A stretch of DNA of 64,000 bases from positions 62,001 to 126,000 of the forward strand of contig NZ_JOIY01000037.1 of NCBI RefSeq assembly GCF_000720185.1, read 5' to 3'. The stretch's first letter is position 1. Each line of letters begins with the position of its first letter. This DNA is from Streptomyces sp. NRRL S-340 (GTDB lineage: Bacteria; Actinomycetota; Actinomycetes; Streptomycetales; Streptomycetaceae). The notes under the pieces were generated by a model. It did not search any database. It was not told the DNA's origin and saw nothing but the letters and a program-made list of their open reading frames with translations. Of this stretch, positions 36,797-45,175 are shown in pieces. The translations under genes and the position numbers were made by a program.

Positions 36797-37770
36797 GCGG
36801 CGGCCCCCGAGCCGGCGGGGCGGCGGCGCAGCCGGCGCAGCCGGGTGGCGCGCTGGACGTCCATGGAGTCCAGCGCCTCGTCCAGCACGCCCTGCGGCAT
36901 GCGGCGCAGGGCGCGCGCGCTGAGCGACTTCAGTTTCCGTGCCACCGCCGGTTCGAACCTTTCGATGGAGCCCAGATGGTGGGCGATGATCGCGCAGTAC
37001 GTACGGACCGCCTTGGGCAGCAGCAGGGCCGCCTCCCGGTCCCGGGCCGTCTCCTCGACGACCTGGTCGAACGCGCGGATGAAGTCCAGTTGGCGGACAT
37101 CGCCGATCTGGGTGAGCGAGGAGGCCACCCCCCGCCGGTAGTGGACCCCCAGCAGGCCGGTCACGGCGAAGGACTCCGCCTCCCGGTGCAGCTTCCAGAT
37201 CCACGGCCGGTCCTCGGCCGTGCGCAGCCCGTCGGTGAAGTGCAGCAGCCCCCGCTCCCGCAGCCGCCGGTGGTAGACGCCCGCCCAGGCGTAGGGGTAG
37301 TCCACCGAGGTGGAGCGGTCGGCGGGCAGGATCGCCGCCCGCGGGTCGAGCACCACCCCGCGCCGGCCGTGCGGCACCCGGTGGACGCTGCGCGCCCGGC
37401 CGGTGCACTGCACGTGGTCGGCGCGGACGAAGTCGCAGCCCAGCTCCTCGATCACGGCGAGCAGCCGCGGGTAGTAGCCGGGGGCCAGCCAGTCGTCGCC
37501 GTCCAGGAACGTCACGTACTCGCCGCGCGCCCGGTCGATCCCGGTGTTGCGTGCGGTCGCCAGCCCTCCGTTCTCCTCACGCCGGACGAGGACGGCACCG
37601 GGCAGTTCACGTTCCGCGCGCGCGAGAATGTCCGGGGTCTCATCGCGTGAACAATCGTCGACGAGGACGAATTCGAAGTCGTCACGCGCGTTCGCACGCA
37701 GACTCTTCAAGGTGTCGGGTGCGTATTGCTGCACGTTGTAGAACGGCACGATGACGGAGAGCTTGACCAC
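36793..37770 (-). CDS. GT2-family glycosyltransferase
   Basis: A 325-residue family 2 glycosyltransferase. KLSVIVPFYNVQQYAPDTLKSL, then FEFVLVDDCSRDETPDI, GGLATARNTGIDRARGEYVTF and the DxD in LDGDDWLAPGYY form the nucleotide-sugar-binding GT-A domain, and the rest is a helical C-terminal region with a basic end (QRATRLRRLRRRPAG). GTG 37770 is the start. It is the promoter-proximal gene of the leftward pair and overlaps the polysialyltransferase-like gene by four bases. The donor is unknown; a hexose for the wall polymer backbone is likely by context. Confidence 0.87.
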   Translation of the reverse strand: MVKLSVIVPFYNVQQYAPDTLKSLRANARDDFEFVLVDDCSRDETPDILARAERELPGAVLVRREENGGLATARNTGIDRARGEYVTFLDGDDWLAPGYYPRLLAVIEELGCDFVRADHVQCTGRARSVHRVPHGRRGVVLDPRAAILPADRSTSVDYPYAWAGVYHRRLRERGLLHFTDGLRTAEDRPWIWKLHREAESFAVTGLLGVHYRRGVASSLTQIGDVRQLDFIRAFDQVVEETARDREAALLLPKAVRTYCAIIAHHLGSIERFEPAVARKLKSLSARALRRMPQGVLDEALDSMDVQRATRLRRLRRRPAGSGAAA

Positions 37771-37919
37771 GTGTGCGACGTTAGGGCGCGGGCCCCGGTC
37801 CCGTCTTTACCTGGAGTTTGACCGCGAGTGAACGACACGTGGCGATGCCGTGAACCGGGCTTTCCGCGGCCTGTCCCCGGCGCCGGTTCCGCATTCGGCG
37901 GTGTGCTGTTAACCGTTTG

Positions 37920-37959
37920 TTGCATTCGGGTTGGGCGGGACCTAGGAATGCCTTCCTAG
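37920..37959 (+). promoter_or_regulatory. Promoter with overlapping inverted repeat, rightward wall-polymer operon
   Basis: TTGCAT (37920-37925) and TAGGAA (37943-37948) are spaced by 17 bp, a good match to a streptomycete housekeeping promoter. The -10 region overlaps the perfect inverted repeat CTAGGAA-TGCC-TTCCTAG (37942-37959), ten bases before the GTG at 37970, so a repressor or initiation control site is possible. Confidence 0.5.
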
Positions 37960-37969
37960 CGTCTGCGAC

Positions 37970-39298
37970 GTGCCAGCAAGTGCAACGAAAACCCTGCGGG
38001 TCGCCGTTCTCGCGGATTCCGACACCCGGTGGAAATGGGGCGCGCTCACCGCGCAGCGCGTCGCCCCCGCCGGTGCCGGGATCCGGCTCGACGGCTACCT
38101 CCTGCGGGGCCGCGCCACCCCCACCGCCCGTCAGCTGACGGAGGTCGGCGTCCGCGCGGACTCGCTCCGCGAGGTGACCGCCGTCGAGTTCCTGCGCGCC
38201 ATGGCCCCCGGCGCGGCGGGCGAGGAGCCCTGCGACGTCCTCGTGCTCGCCCTCGTGGGCGGCGGCGTGCAGGCGGTGCTGCACGGACTGAAGCGGGCCT
38301 GGCAGGGCGCCGGCCGGCGGCCCGTGGTCGTCACCGGGTACGTCGGCGTCGTCTACGAGAAGCTCGCCGACGGTCTGCTGCTGCGGCACGGCGCGGACCT
38401 GGTGCTCGCCAACTCCCGCCAGGACGCGGAGCGTTTCCGCGCCGTCTACGAAGGCGTGGGCGCCGACGCGTCCGCGGTCACCGAGGTGGCGCTGCCGTTC
38501 CTCGGCGGCGCTGCCTACACCGGCGCGCACGATCCGTACACCGTGGTGTTCGCCGCGCAGCCCTCCGTCCCCGAGAGCCGCCGGGACCGTGCGTACCTGC
38601 TGGAGCGGCTGATCCGGCACGCCCGGCTGCACCCCGGCCGCGAGGTGCTGCTCAAGCTGCGCTCCCGGCCGGGCGAACACACCACCCACATCGAGGAGGT
38701 GCCGTACCAGAAGCTGGCGCAGCGGGCCGCGCTGCCGCCCAACCTGCGCCTGGTCTACGGGCACATGGGGGAGGTGCTCGACCGCACCGACCTGCTGGTG
38801 ACGGTCAGCTCCACCGCCGCCCTGGAGGCGCTGCACCGCCGGATCCCCACCGTCGTCCTCACCGACCTCGGGGTGCGCGAGACGCTCGGCAACCACCACT
38901 TCACCGGGTCCGGCTGCCTCGCCTCCTGGGACCAGCTCGACGCCGGACACCGCCCGGTGCCCGAGGAGGACTGGGTGGCCCGGCAGGGCGTCGCCACCGG
39001 CGGTTCCTACGCCACCGCCTTCGACACGGCCCGGGAGCGCATCGGCGAGCTGCTCCGGGCGCCCGGCGGTCTGCCCGCGCTCGACCCGTACTACACACCC
39101 GGGACCGCGCCCGGCTACCTGCCGGGCCTCCTCGCCCGCCACCACCTGGGACCCGACGGCGCGCCGCTGCCGGGGGCCCCGGCCGCCGACCGCGGCCCCG
39201 GACCGGTCCGGCAGATCGTCCGCCGGGCCGCCCGCGGCGCCTACCGCCACGGCGTGCAGCGCGTGGCGCCCGTCATCCGGCGGATGGGGGAGCTGTGA
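37970..39298 (+). CDS. Putative glycosyltransferase (DUF6716 type)
   Basis: A 442-residue protein of GT-B appearance. RVAVLADSDTRWKWGALTAQ starts the N-terminal domain, DVLVLALVGGGVQAVLHGL follows, and the C-terminal half has LLKLRSRPGEHTTHIEE, VYGHMGEVLDRTDLLVTVSS and TAALEALHRRIPTVVLTDLG, the usual place for donor phosphate binding. I recall this as the DUF6716 family, found in Streptomyces teichulosonic-acid loci. It ends in a basic helix (VRQIVRRAARGAYRHGVQRV) that may bind membrane. First gene of the rightward set. Confidence 0.78.
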   Translation: MPASATKTLRVAVLADSDTRWKWGALTAQRVAPAGAGIRLDGYLLRGRATPTARQLTEVGVRADSLREVTAVEFLRAMAPGAAGEEPCDVLVLALVGGGVQAVLHGLKRAWQGAGRRPVVVTGYVGVVYEKLADGLLLRHGADLVLANSRQDAERFRAVYEGVGADASAVTEVALPFLGGAAYTGAHDPYTVVFAAQPSVPESRRDRAYLLERLIRHARLHPGREVLLKLRSRPGEHTTHIEEVPYQKLAQRAALPPNLRLVYGHMGEVLDRTDLLVTVSSTAALEALHRRIPTVVLTDLGVRETLGNHHFTGSGCLASWDQLDAGHRPVPEEDWVARQGVATGGSYATAFDTARERIGELLRAPGGLPALDPYYTPGTAPGYLPGLLARHHLGPDGAPLPGAPAADRGPGPVRQIVRRAARGAYRHGVQRVAPVIRRMGEL

Positions 39299-39330
39299 GC
39301 CGCCCGACCCCACCTCAAGGAGCAGATGTC

Positions 39331-40821
39331 ATGTCCCACCCGGAAGCGGGCCAGGGCGCCCCGGTACGCCGTGTGCTCGCGGTGATACCCGCGCGCGGCG
39401 GCTCCAAGGGCGTGCCCGCGAAGAACCTCGCCCCCGTGGGCGGTGTGCCCCTGGTGGCGCGTGCGGTGCACGCGTGCCGGGCGGCGCGGTCCGTGACGGA
39501 CGTCGTGGTCTCCACCGACGACCCGGCCATCGCGGCGGCGGCGCGCGAGGCCGGCGCCGAGGTCGTCCTGCGGCCGGCCGCGATCGCGGGGGACACGGCC
39601 ACCTCCGAGGCGGCCGTCCTGCACGCGATGGACGCCCACGAGGCGCTGCACGGCGCGCGGGTGGACGTCGTGCTGCTGGTCCAGTGCACCAGCCCGTTCC
39701 TGACCCGCGAGGACGTCGACGGGGTCGCCCGCGCGGTCGCCGAGACCGGCGCGGACACCGCGGTGACCGTGGCACCCTTCCACGGGTTCCTCTGGCGGGA
39801 CGCCGGGGAGACGGTGGATGCCCCGGGCCCGGCCGACGCGAAGATCCGCCGCGGACCGGGCGGCGGGACCGGTGCTGTGGGCGCGCCCCATGGTGTCGGT
39901 GGGGCCGGCGGTGTCACCGGGACTGTCGGTGTCGCCGGAGCCGCCGGTGTCAGCGTGACCGGTGGTGCGGCCGCCGTGGCCGTCGCCGCACCGGCCGACG
40001 GGGCGGCACCGGGCGACGGCCCTGTACCGGCCGCCGTGGCCGGCGGCTACGGCGTCAACCACGACAAGTCCTTCCGGCCGCGCCGCCAGGACCGCCCGCA
40101 GGACCTGCTGGAGACCGGCGCCGCCTACGCGATGGACGCCGCGGGCTTCCGCACCCACCGGCACCGCTTCTTCGGCCGTACCGAACTGGTGCGCACCGAC
40201 CCGGCGCGCGTGCTGGAGATCGACGACCCGCACGACCTCGCCCGCGCCCGTGCTCTCGCGCCGCTGTTCGACGCGGACCGCCCCCCGGCCCCGGGCACCG
40301 GCCGGGCGGCGCGGACCCCCGGCGGCGCCCTGCCCACCGCCGAGGACATCGACGCGGTCGTGCTCGACTTCGACGGCACCCAGACCGACGACCGGGTGCT
40401 GATCGACTCCGACGGACGCGAGTTCGTCTCCGTGCACCGCGGGGACGGCCTCGGCGTCGCGGCGCTGCGCAGGAGCGGCCTGCGCATGCTGATCCTGTCC
40501 ACGGAGCAGAACCCGGTCGTCGCCGCCCGCGCCCGGAAGCTGAAGCTCCCGGTGCTGCACGGCATCGACCGCAAGGACCTCGCCCTCAAGCAGTGGTGCG
40601 AGGAGCAGGGCATCGCCCCCGAGCGTGTCCTCTACGTCGGCAACGACGTCAACGACCTCCCGTGCTTCTCCCTTGTCGGCTGGCCCGTGGCGGTCGCGAG
40701 CGCCCACGACGCCGTCCGCGGCGCCGCCCGCGCGGTCACCACCGTCCCCGGCGGCGACGGCGCCGTCCGTGAGATCGCCGGCTGGATCCTCGGCCCCTCC
40801 CTCGATTCCCTCCCCCAGTAA
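39331..40821 (+). CDS. CMP-nonulosonate (Kdn/sialic-type) cytidylyltransferase fused to HAD phosphatase
   Basis: A 496-residue two-domain protein. Residues 14-290 form a NeuA-type cytidylyltransferase: RVLAVIPARGGSKGVPAKNL, VVVSTDDPAI, LVQCTSPFLTREDVDG, and RPRRQDRPQDLLETGAAYAM. Residues from about 345 form a KdsC-like HAD domain: VVLDFDGTQTDDRVLIDSDG, ILSTEQNPVVAARARK and YVGNDVNDLPCF. Vertebrate CMAS has the same fusion. A low-complexity Gly/Val/Ala linker at about residues 171-240 interrupts the cytidylyltransferase before its VNHDKSFRPRRQD motif. The HAD part may dephosphorylate the 9-phosphate made by the NeuB-type enzyme encoded next. AAGGAG SD before ATG 39331. Confidence 0.88.
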   Translation: MSHPEAGQGAPVRRVLAVIPARGGSKGVPAKNLAPVGGVPLVARAVHACRAARSVTDVVVSTDDPAIAAAAREAGAEVVLRPAAIAGDTATSEAAVLHAMDAHEALHGARVDVVLLVQCTSPFLTREDVDGVARAVAETGADTAVTVAPFHGFLWRDAGETVDAPGPADAKIRRGPGGGTGAVGAPHGVGGAGGVTGTVGVAGAAGVSVTGGAAAVAVAAPADGAAPGDGPVPAAVAGGYGVNHDKSFRPRRQDRPQDLLETGAAYAMDAAGFRTHRHRFFGRTELVRTDPARVLEIDDPHDLARARALAPLFDADRPPAPGTGRAARTPGGALPTAEDIDAVVLDFDGTQTDDRVLIDSDGREFVSVHRGDGLGVAALRRSGLRMLILSTEQNPVVAARARKLKLPVLHGIDRKDLALKQWCEEQGIAPERVLYVGNDVNDLPCFSLVGWPVAVASAHDAVRGAARAVTTVPGGDGAVREIAGWILGPSLDSLPQ

Positions 40822-40833
40822 GGAAACCCCCTC

Positions 40834-41772
40834 ATGAGCACCAACTCCCGCCTGCGCACCTTCGGTTCGCGCGAGGTCGGCCCCGGCAGGCCCGTCTACA
40901 TCTGCGGCGAGATCGGCATCAACCACAACGGTGAGCTGGAGAACGCCTTCAAGCTCATCGACGTGGCCGCCGAAGCCGGCTGCGACGCCGTCAAGTTCCA
41001 GAAGCGCACCCCGGAGATCTGCACCCCCCGCGACCAGTGGGACATCGAGCGCGACACCCCCTGGGGCCGGATGACCTACATCGACTACCGCCACCGCGTG
41101 GAGTTCGGCGAGGACGAGTACCGCCAGATCGACGCGTACTGCAAGGAGAAGGGCATCGACTGGTTCGCCTCCCCGTGGGACACCGAGGCCGTCGCCTTCC
41201 TGGAGAAGTTCGACGTCCCCGCCCACAAGGTGGCCTCCGCCTCGCTGACCGACGACGAGCTGCTGCGCGCCCTGCGCGCCACCGGCCGCGCGGTCATCCT
41301 CTCCACCGGCATGTCCACCCCGAAGCAGATCCGGCACGCGGTCGAGGTGCTCGGCTCCGACAACATCCTCATGTGCCACGCCACCTCCACCTACCCGGCG
41401 AAGGCCGAGGAACTGAACCTGCGCGTGATCAACACGCTGGAGAAGGAGTTCCCGAACGTCCCGATCGGCTACTCCGGCCACGAGACCGGCCTGCAGACCA
41501 CGCTCGCCGCGGTCGCCCTCGGCGCCGCCTTCGTCGAGCGCCACATCACCCTGGACCGGGCGATGTGGGGCTCCGACCAGGCCGCCTCCGTGGAGCCGCA
41601 GGGCCTGACCCGCCTCGTCCGCGACATCCGCACCATCGAGGCCTCGCTCGGCGACGGCGTGAAGAAGGTCTACGACTCCGAGCTGGGCCCGATGAAGAAG
41701 CTGCGCCGCGTCACCGGTGCCGTGGCCGAGGCGGAGATCGCCGCGGCGGCGGGCGAGCCGGTCGCGGTGTGA
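40834..41772 (+). CDS. NeuB-family nonulosonate synthase without SAF domain
   Basis: A 312-residue TIM barrel that condenses phosphoenolpyruvate with a hexose (mannose or ManNAc or its 6-phosphate) to form a nine-carbon ulosonic acid. Seen are VYICGEIGINHNGELENAFK, GCDAVKFQKRTPE, FASPWDTEAVAFLEKFDVPA, LSTGMSTPKQI, CHATSTYPAKAEELNLRVI and GYSGHETGLQTTLAAVALGA. It ends soon after the barrel (VTGAVAEAEIAAAAGEPVAV) and lacks the antifreeze-like SAF domain found in classic NeuB, a difference that may alter oligomer architecture. Together with the upstream fusion gene it supplies the CMP-activated sugar. Confidence 0.9.
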   Translation: MSTNSRLRTFGSREVGPGRPVYICGEIGINHNGELENAFKLIDVAAEAGCDAVKFQKRTPEICTPRDQWDIERDTPWGRMTYIDYRHRVEFGEDEYRQIDAYCKEKGIDWFASPWDTEAVAFLEKFDVPAHKVASASLTDDELLRALRATGRAVILSTGMSTPKQIRHAVEVLGSDNILMCHATSTYPAKAEELNLRVINTLEKEFPNVPIGYSGHETGLQTTLAAVALGAAFVERHITLDRAMWGSDQAASVEPQGLTRLVRDIRTIEASLGDGVKKVYDSELGPMKKLRRVTGAVAEAEIAAAAGEPVAV

Positions 41773-41824
41773 GGCCGAGCCCGTCCCGCCCCTCACCCTC
41801 ACGCGACGGAACGGTCGTACGCCG

Positions 41825-43018
41825 ATGAGCCCCCGCGCCGGCACCGCCGGCCCCGCTTCCCCCGGCTCCCCGCCCCCCACCCGCACCCTCGCCTTCGTCG
41901 AGAGCCCGGTCCAGCTCCTGAACGTCCTGGAGTGGGCGCACGCGCACGGCCTCTCGGCCCCGGCCCGGCGCCCGGCCACGGAGGACGGCCACAGGCCGCC
42001 GGACGCGTCCGCCGGGCCCGCCCGCGACCTGCTCACCCTCGTCGTGCTGGCCCCCACCGACCCGATGACCCGGGGCCAGCTGCGGCGCATGGCGGAGCTG
42101 GCCCGGGACGAGGGGCACGAGGTGCGGTGGGAGGAGGCGCGGGGCGGGGCGTCGGCGCCGTTCCAGACCGTCGGCGGGCTGGCGGGGGAGCTGCGGCGGG
42201 CGGAGCGGGTGGTGATGGGGGACCCGTTCTCCCGCTACGTGCAGCTGCTGCTGACGATCACGAAGGCGCGTGACCTCGTGGTCGTGGACGACGGCACGGC
42301 GACCATGGAGTTCACCGCCCAGCTCAGCCGCGGCGAGCGGCTGGTGCGCTGGCACCGCAAGGGCGGCCGGCCCGGCCCCCGGGACCTGCTGTTCGCCCCG
42401 GTGTCCGCCGCCGCCCGCCGCCGCCTCGCCCCCGGCGCCGGCCGGGGCGGGCGGCGGGTGGAGGTCTTCTCCTCCATGCCGATCGACGCCGTCCCGGACG
42501 GGGTGAGCGTCACCGCGAACCGGTTCGTGTGGACCCGGGCCCGTTTCGGGCCGCCCCGGGTCACCGCCGGCGCGGACCTCGTGGGCACCTCGCTGGTCGA
42601 GACCGGCGTGGTGGACGGCGACCGCTACCTCGCCGCCGTCCGCGCGCTGGCCGGGGCGCACGGCGCCACCCGCTACTTCGCGCACCGCCGCGAGAGCGCG
42701 GAGAAACTGCACCGCCTGGCGGTGGAGACCGGACTGGAGGTGGTCCGTCCCGAGCTGCCCCTGGAACTCATAGCCCGCCGCGGCCCCATCGGCCGTACGG
42801 TCCTCAGCTTTCCCTCCACGGTCGTGCACACGCTGCCGCTCGCCCTGGCCGGCACCGACGTCCGCGTGGCCGTCTGCGACATCGACCCGAGCTGGCTGAC
42901 GGCGACGGCCTCGCCGCGCGCCGAGGGCTTCCTGTCCGGGGTGACCGGCACGGCCCGCGACGTGCACCGCGTCACGGGCGCGGCCCTGCCCGACCGGACG
43001 GCACCCCGGGCCCCGTAG
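41825..43018 (+). CDS. Polysialyltransferase-like or related glycosyltransferase
   Basis: A 397-residue protein from ATG 41825; the SD is weak, and coupling to neuB 52 bp upstream is likely. TLAFVESPVQLLNVLEWAHA is the start of a Rossmann-like domain seen in enzymes of the polysialyltransferase/GT52-like group; then ERVVMGDPFSRYVQLLLTIT, DLVVVDDGTATMEFTAQLSR, TRYFAHRRESAEKLHRLAVE and VLSFPSTVVHTLPLAL follow, the typical order of that group. It may transfer or polymerise the nonulosonic acid. Last gene of the locus. Confidence 0.72.
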   Translation: MSPRAGTAGPASPGSPPPTRTLAFVESPVQLLNVLEWAHAHGLSAPARRPATEDGHRPPDASAGPARDLLTLVVLAPTDPMTRGQLRRMAELARDEGHEVRWEEARGGASAPFQTVGGLAGELRRAERVVMGDPFSRYVQLLLTITKARDLVVVDDGTATMEFTAQLSRGERLVRWHRKGGRPGPRDLLFAPVSAAARRRLAPGAGRGGRRVEVFSSMPIDAVPDGVSVTANRFVWTRARFGPPRVTAGADLVGTSLVETGVVDGDRYLAAVRALAGAHGATRYFAHRRESAEKLHRLAVETGLEVVRPELPLELIARRGPIGRTVLSFPSTVVHTLPLALAGTDVRVAVCDIDPSWLTATASPRAEGFLSGVTGTARDVHRVTGAALPDRTAPRAP

Positions 43019-43267
43019 CGGTCGGCGTCCGGGGACCGCCGGGCCGCCGGAACGTCCAGCAGGCGAACATTTCGGGCGTGATCCGGACGGTACGTGGTAT
43101 GTCTGGAGGAAAGAACAAAAGACGTACCCTCGGCCGGTCAAGACGGGCGAGTGTACCCATCCCCGCCGACACCTATGCGCCGACGGTCGGTCATTCTTTC
43201 CCCTGACGGGCTGAACTTTTGTTGATCGAGGGGTAGTTGACCGGTCCGGCGTCATACCCTTCAGAGG

Positions 43268-44542
43268 GTGAACCAGCTGATGTCCCCAGAGTCCGAGGCC
43301 GACCATCCCGCGGAGACCGCCCTTCCCGGCACCCTGCCGGAGGCACTGTTCGCCGAGCTCGTCGCGTTCCGCCGCGACCTGCACATGCACCCCGAGCTAG
43401 GCAACCAGGAGTTCCGCACCACCGCCGCGATCAAGGCGCGGCTCGAGAAGGCGGGACTCAGGCCCCGCGTGCTGCCCTCCGGGACCGGGCTCGTCTGCGA
43501 CATCGGCAGGGAGCCCGGCGACGACACGGGCATCGGGGAGGACGCCGGGGACGGCGACGGCGCCCGCGACATGCTCGCGCTGCGCGCCGACATCGACGCG
43601 CTGCCGATCCCGGACACCAAGAGCGAGTCCCCCTACCGCTCGACGGTGCCCGACCGCGCCCACGCCTGCGGCCACGACGTGCACACCACCGTCGTGCTCG
43701 GCGCCGGACTGGTCCTCGCCGCACTGCACCGCGAGGGTCTGCTGCCCCGGCCCGTGCGGCTGGTCTTCCAGCCCGCCGAGGAGGTGCTGCCCGGCGGTGC
43801 CGCCGAGGCGATCAAGGCCGGCGTGCTCAGCGGCGTGAGCCGGATCATCGCCGTGCACTGCGACCCCCGCGTGGACGCCGGGATGATCGGCCTGCGCCAG
43901 GGCGCCATCACCTCCGCCTGCGACCGGCTGGAGGTCTCCCTCGACGGCCCCGGCGGACACAGCGCCCGGCCGCACCTGACGACCGACCTGGTCACCGCCG
44001 CCGCCCGCGTCGTCACGGACGTGCCCGCGCTCGTCGGCCGCCGGATCGACACCCGCGCCGGGCTCGCCGTGACCTGGGGGCGGATCGAGTCGGGCCACGC
44101 CCCCAACGTCATCCCGCAGCACGCCGAGCTGGCCGGCACCGTGCGCTGCCTGGACATCAACGCCTGGCGGCACGCCCCCGACATCGTGGTCGCCGCGATC
44201 GACGAGGTGGCCAACCTGCACAAGGCCAAGTCGGAGATCAACTACGTGCGCGGGGTGCCGCCGGTCGTCAACGAACCGGTGGTGACCGAACTGCTGCGCG
44301 AGGCCATGACGGCGCGGCGCGGCCCGGCCTCCGTGGAGGGCACCGAGCAGAGCCTGGGCGGCGAGGACTTCTCCTGGTACCTGGAACACGTCCCCGGCGC
44401 CATGGCCCGCCTCGGCGTCCGCACCCCCGGTGAACGCACGCTGCGCGACCTGCACCAGGGCGACTTCGACGCCGACGAGTCCGCTATCAGGGTGGGCGTG
44501 GAACTGTTCACGGCGGCGGCACTGCTGCACCCGGCACACTGA
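43268..44542 (+). CDS. M20-family amidohydrolase (N-acyl-amino-acid/hippurate hydrolase type)
   Basis: A 424-residue metallo-amidohydrolase. MHPELGNQEFRTTAAIKARL, LRADIDALPIPDTK, AHACGHDVHTTVVLGAGLVL and VFQPAEEVLPGGAAEAI are the metal and substrate motifs of the M20D group, with the catalytic end EGTEQSLGGEDFSWYLEHVP. GTG 43268 is used; ATG 43280 is an alternative four codons later. The DNA before it (tgaacttttgttgatcgag) is AT-richer and probably the promoter. Between the wall locus and the nucleoside operon, it may not belong to either. The insertion GREPGDDTGIGEDAGDGDGA is a low-complexity loop. Confidence 0.88.
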   Translation: MNQLMSPESEADHPAETALPGTLPEALFAELVAFRRDLHMHPELGNQEFRTTAAIKARLEKAGLRPRVLPSGTGLVCDIGREPGDDTGIGEDAGDGDGARDMLALRADIDALPIPDTKSESPYRSTVPDRAHACGHDVHTTVVLGAGLVLAALHREGLLPRPVRLVFQPAEEVLPGGAAEAIKAGVLSGVSRIIAVHCDPRVDAGMIGLRQGAITSACDRLEVSLDGPGGHSARPHLTTDLVTAAARVVTDVPALVGRRIDTRAGLAVTWGRIESGHAPNVIPQHAELAGTVRCLDINAWRHAPDIVVAAIDEVANLHKAKSEINYVRGVPPVVNEPVVTELLREAMTARRGPASVEGTEQSLGGEDFSWYLEHVPGAMARLGVRTPGERTLRDLHQGDFDADESAIRVGVELFTAAALLHPAH

Positions 44543-45060
44543 ACGGCCGCGCCCGCCGCACGGGACGGGTGCGCCGGCGCGCTGAGCGGGCGTGTCCGGC
44601 TCAGCGGGCGGGCGGCGCGCGGCGCGGGTGGGCCGACGCACCGAGCAGCCGCAGCCGGACCACTGAGCGTGCGCGCGCCCCGGTCCGCTGCCCCGCACCG
44701 GACGGCGCGGGCGCGCCGCCCGACGACGCACGCGCGTACGGAGCGACGCCGGCGCACCGGCCGCCGCCCCGGACCCGGCCGCACGGGCGATGCCGCGCCG
44801 CGCGCCTCGGCCGGTGCCGCCTCGCGGCACGCGCCTCGGCCGGTGCCGCCTCGCGGCCCGGGGCCGTGGGGCCGGTGCCTCCCGGCGCCCCCGCCGCTGC
44901 GGCGACGGCGGTTTCCGGCCACGGTGGTACCGCCCGGCGACGGCCGGCGGCCGCTCCCCGGGCGGGCCCGGAACCGGTGCGCCACATGCGCGGGACCCGG
45001 CGTTCAGACGCCGTTTGCCTCGAATCGATAACGGCTTTGGAAGAGGTCTTTTTCTGACAT
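44543..45060. repeat. Long GC-rich intergenic region with 27-bp direct repeat
   Basis: About 520 bp without a supported gene. Two copies of a 27-bp sequence (begins GCGCCTCGGCCGGTGCCGCC) lie at 44802-44828 and 44831-44857. The stretch 44560-44990 is almost pure G/C. After 44990 it turns AT-richer (aatcgataacggctttgg and tctttttctgacat), which marks the promoter region of the nucleoside-binding lipoprotein gene. Confidence 0.65.
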
Positions 45061-45072
45061 CTACGCGCGTTA
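45061..45072. promoter_or_regulatory. Candidate operator, near-palindrome CTACGCGCGTTA
   Basis: The site lies 104 bp before the lipoprotein start, just after the AT-rich tctttttctgaca. It matches ten of twelve bases of the perfect palindrome CTACGCGCGTAG found in front of the adenosine deaminase gene. Confidence 0.5.
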
Positions 45073-45175
45073 CGATGCCGAGGCCGACGCCGCCAGGGCG
45101 TCTCGGCTCGAGCACCGCAACGGTGCTCACATCAAGCGCCGACACGGCGCTCAGGTCAGGTGAAGGAGCCTTCCC

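Noticed and set aside
44569..45057. Several frames in the intergenic region before the nucleoside lipoprotein gene
   Set aside because: Arg/Ala/Pro-rich translations of repeated GC sequence with no SD or domain.
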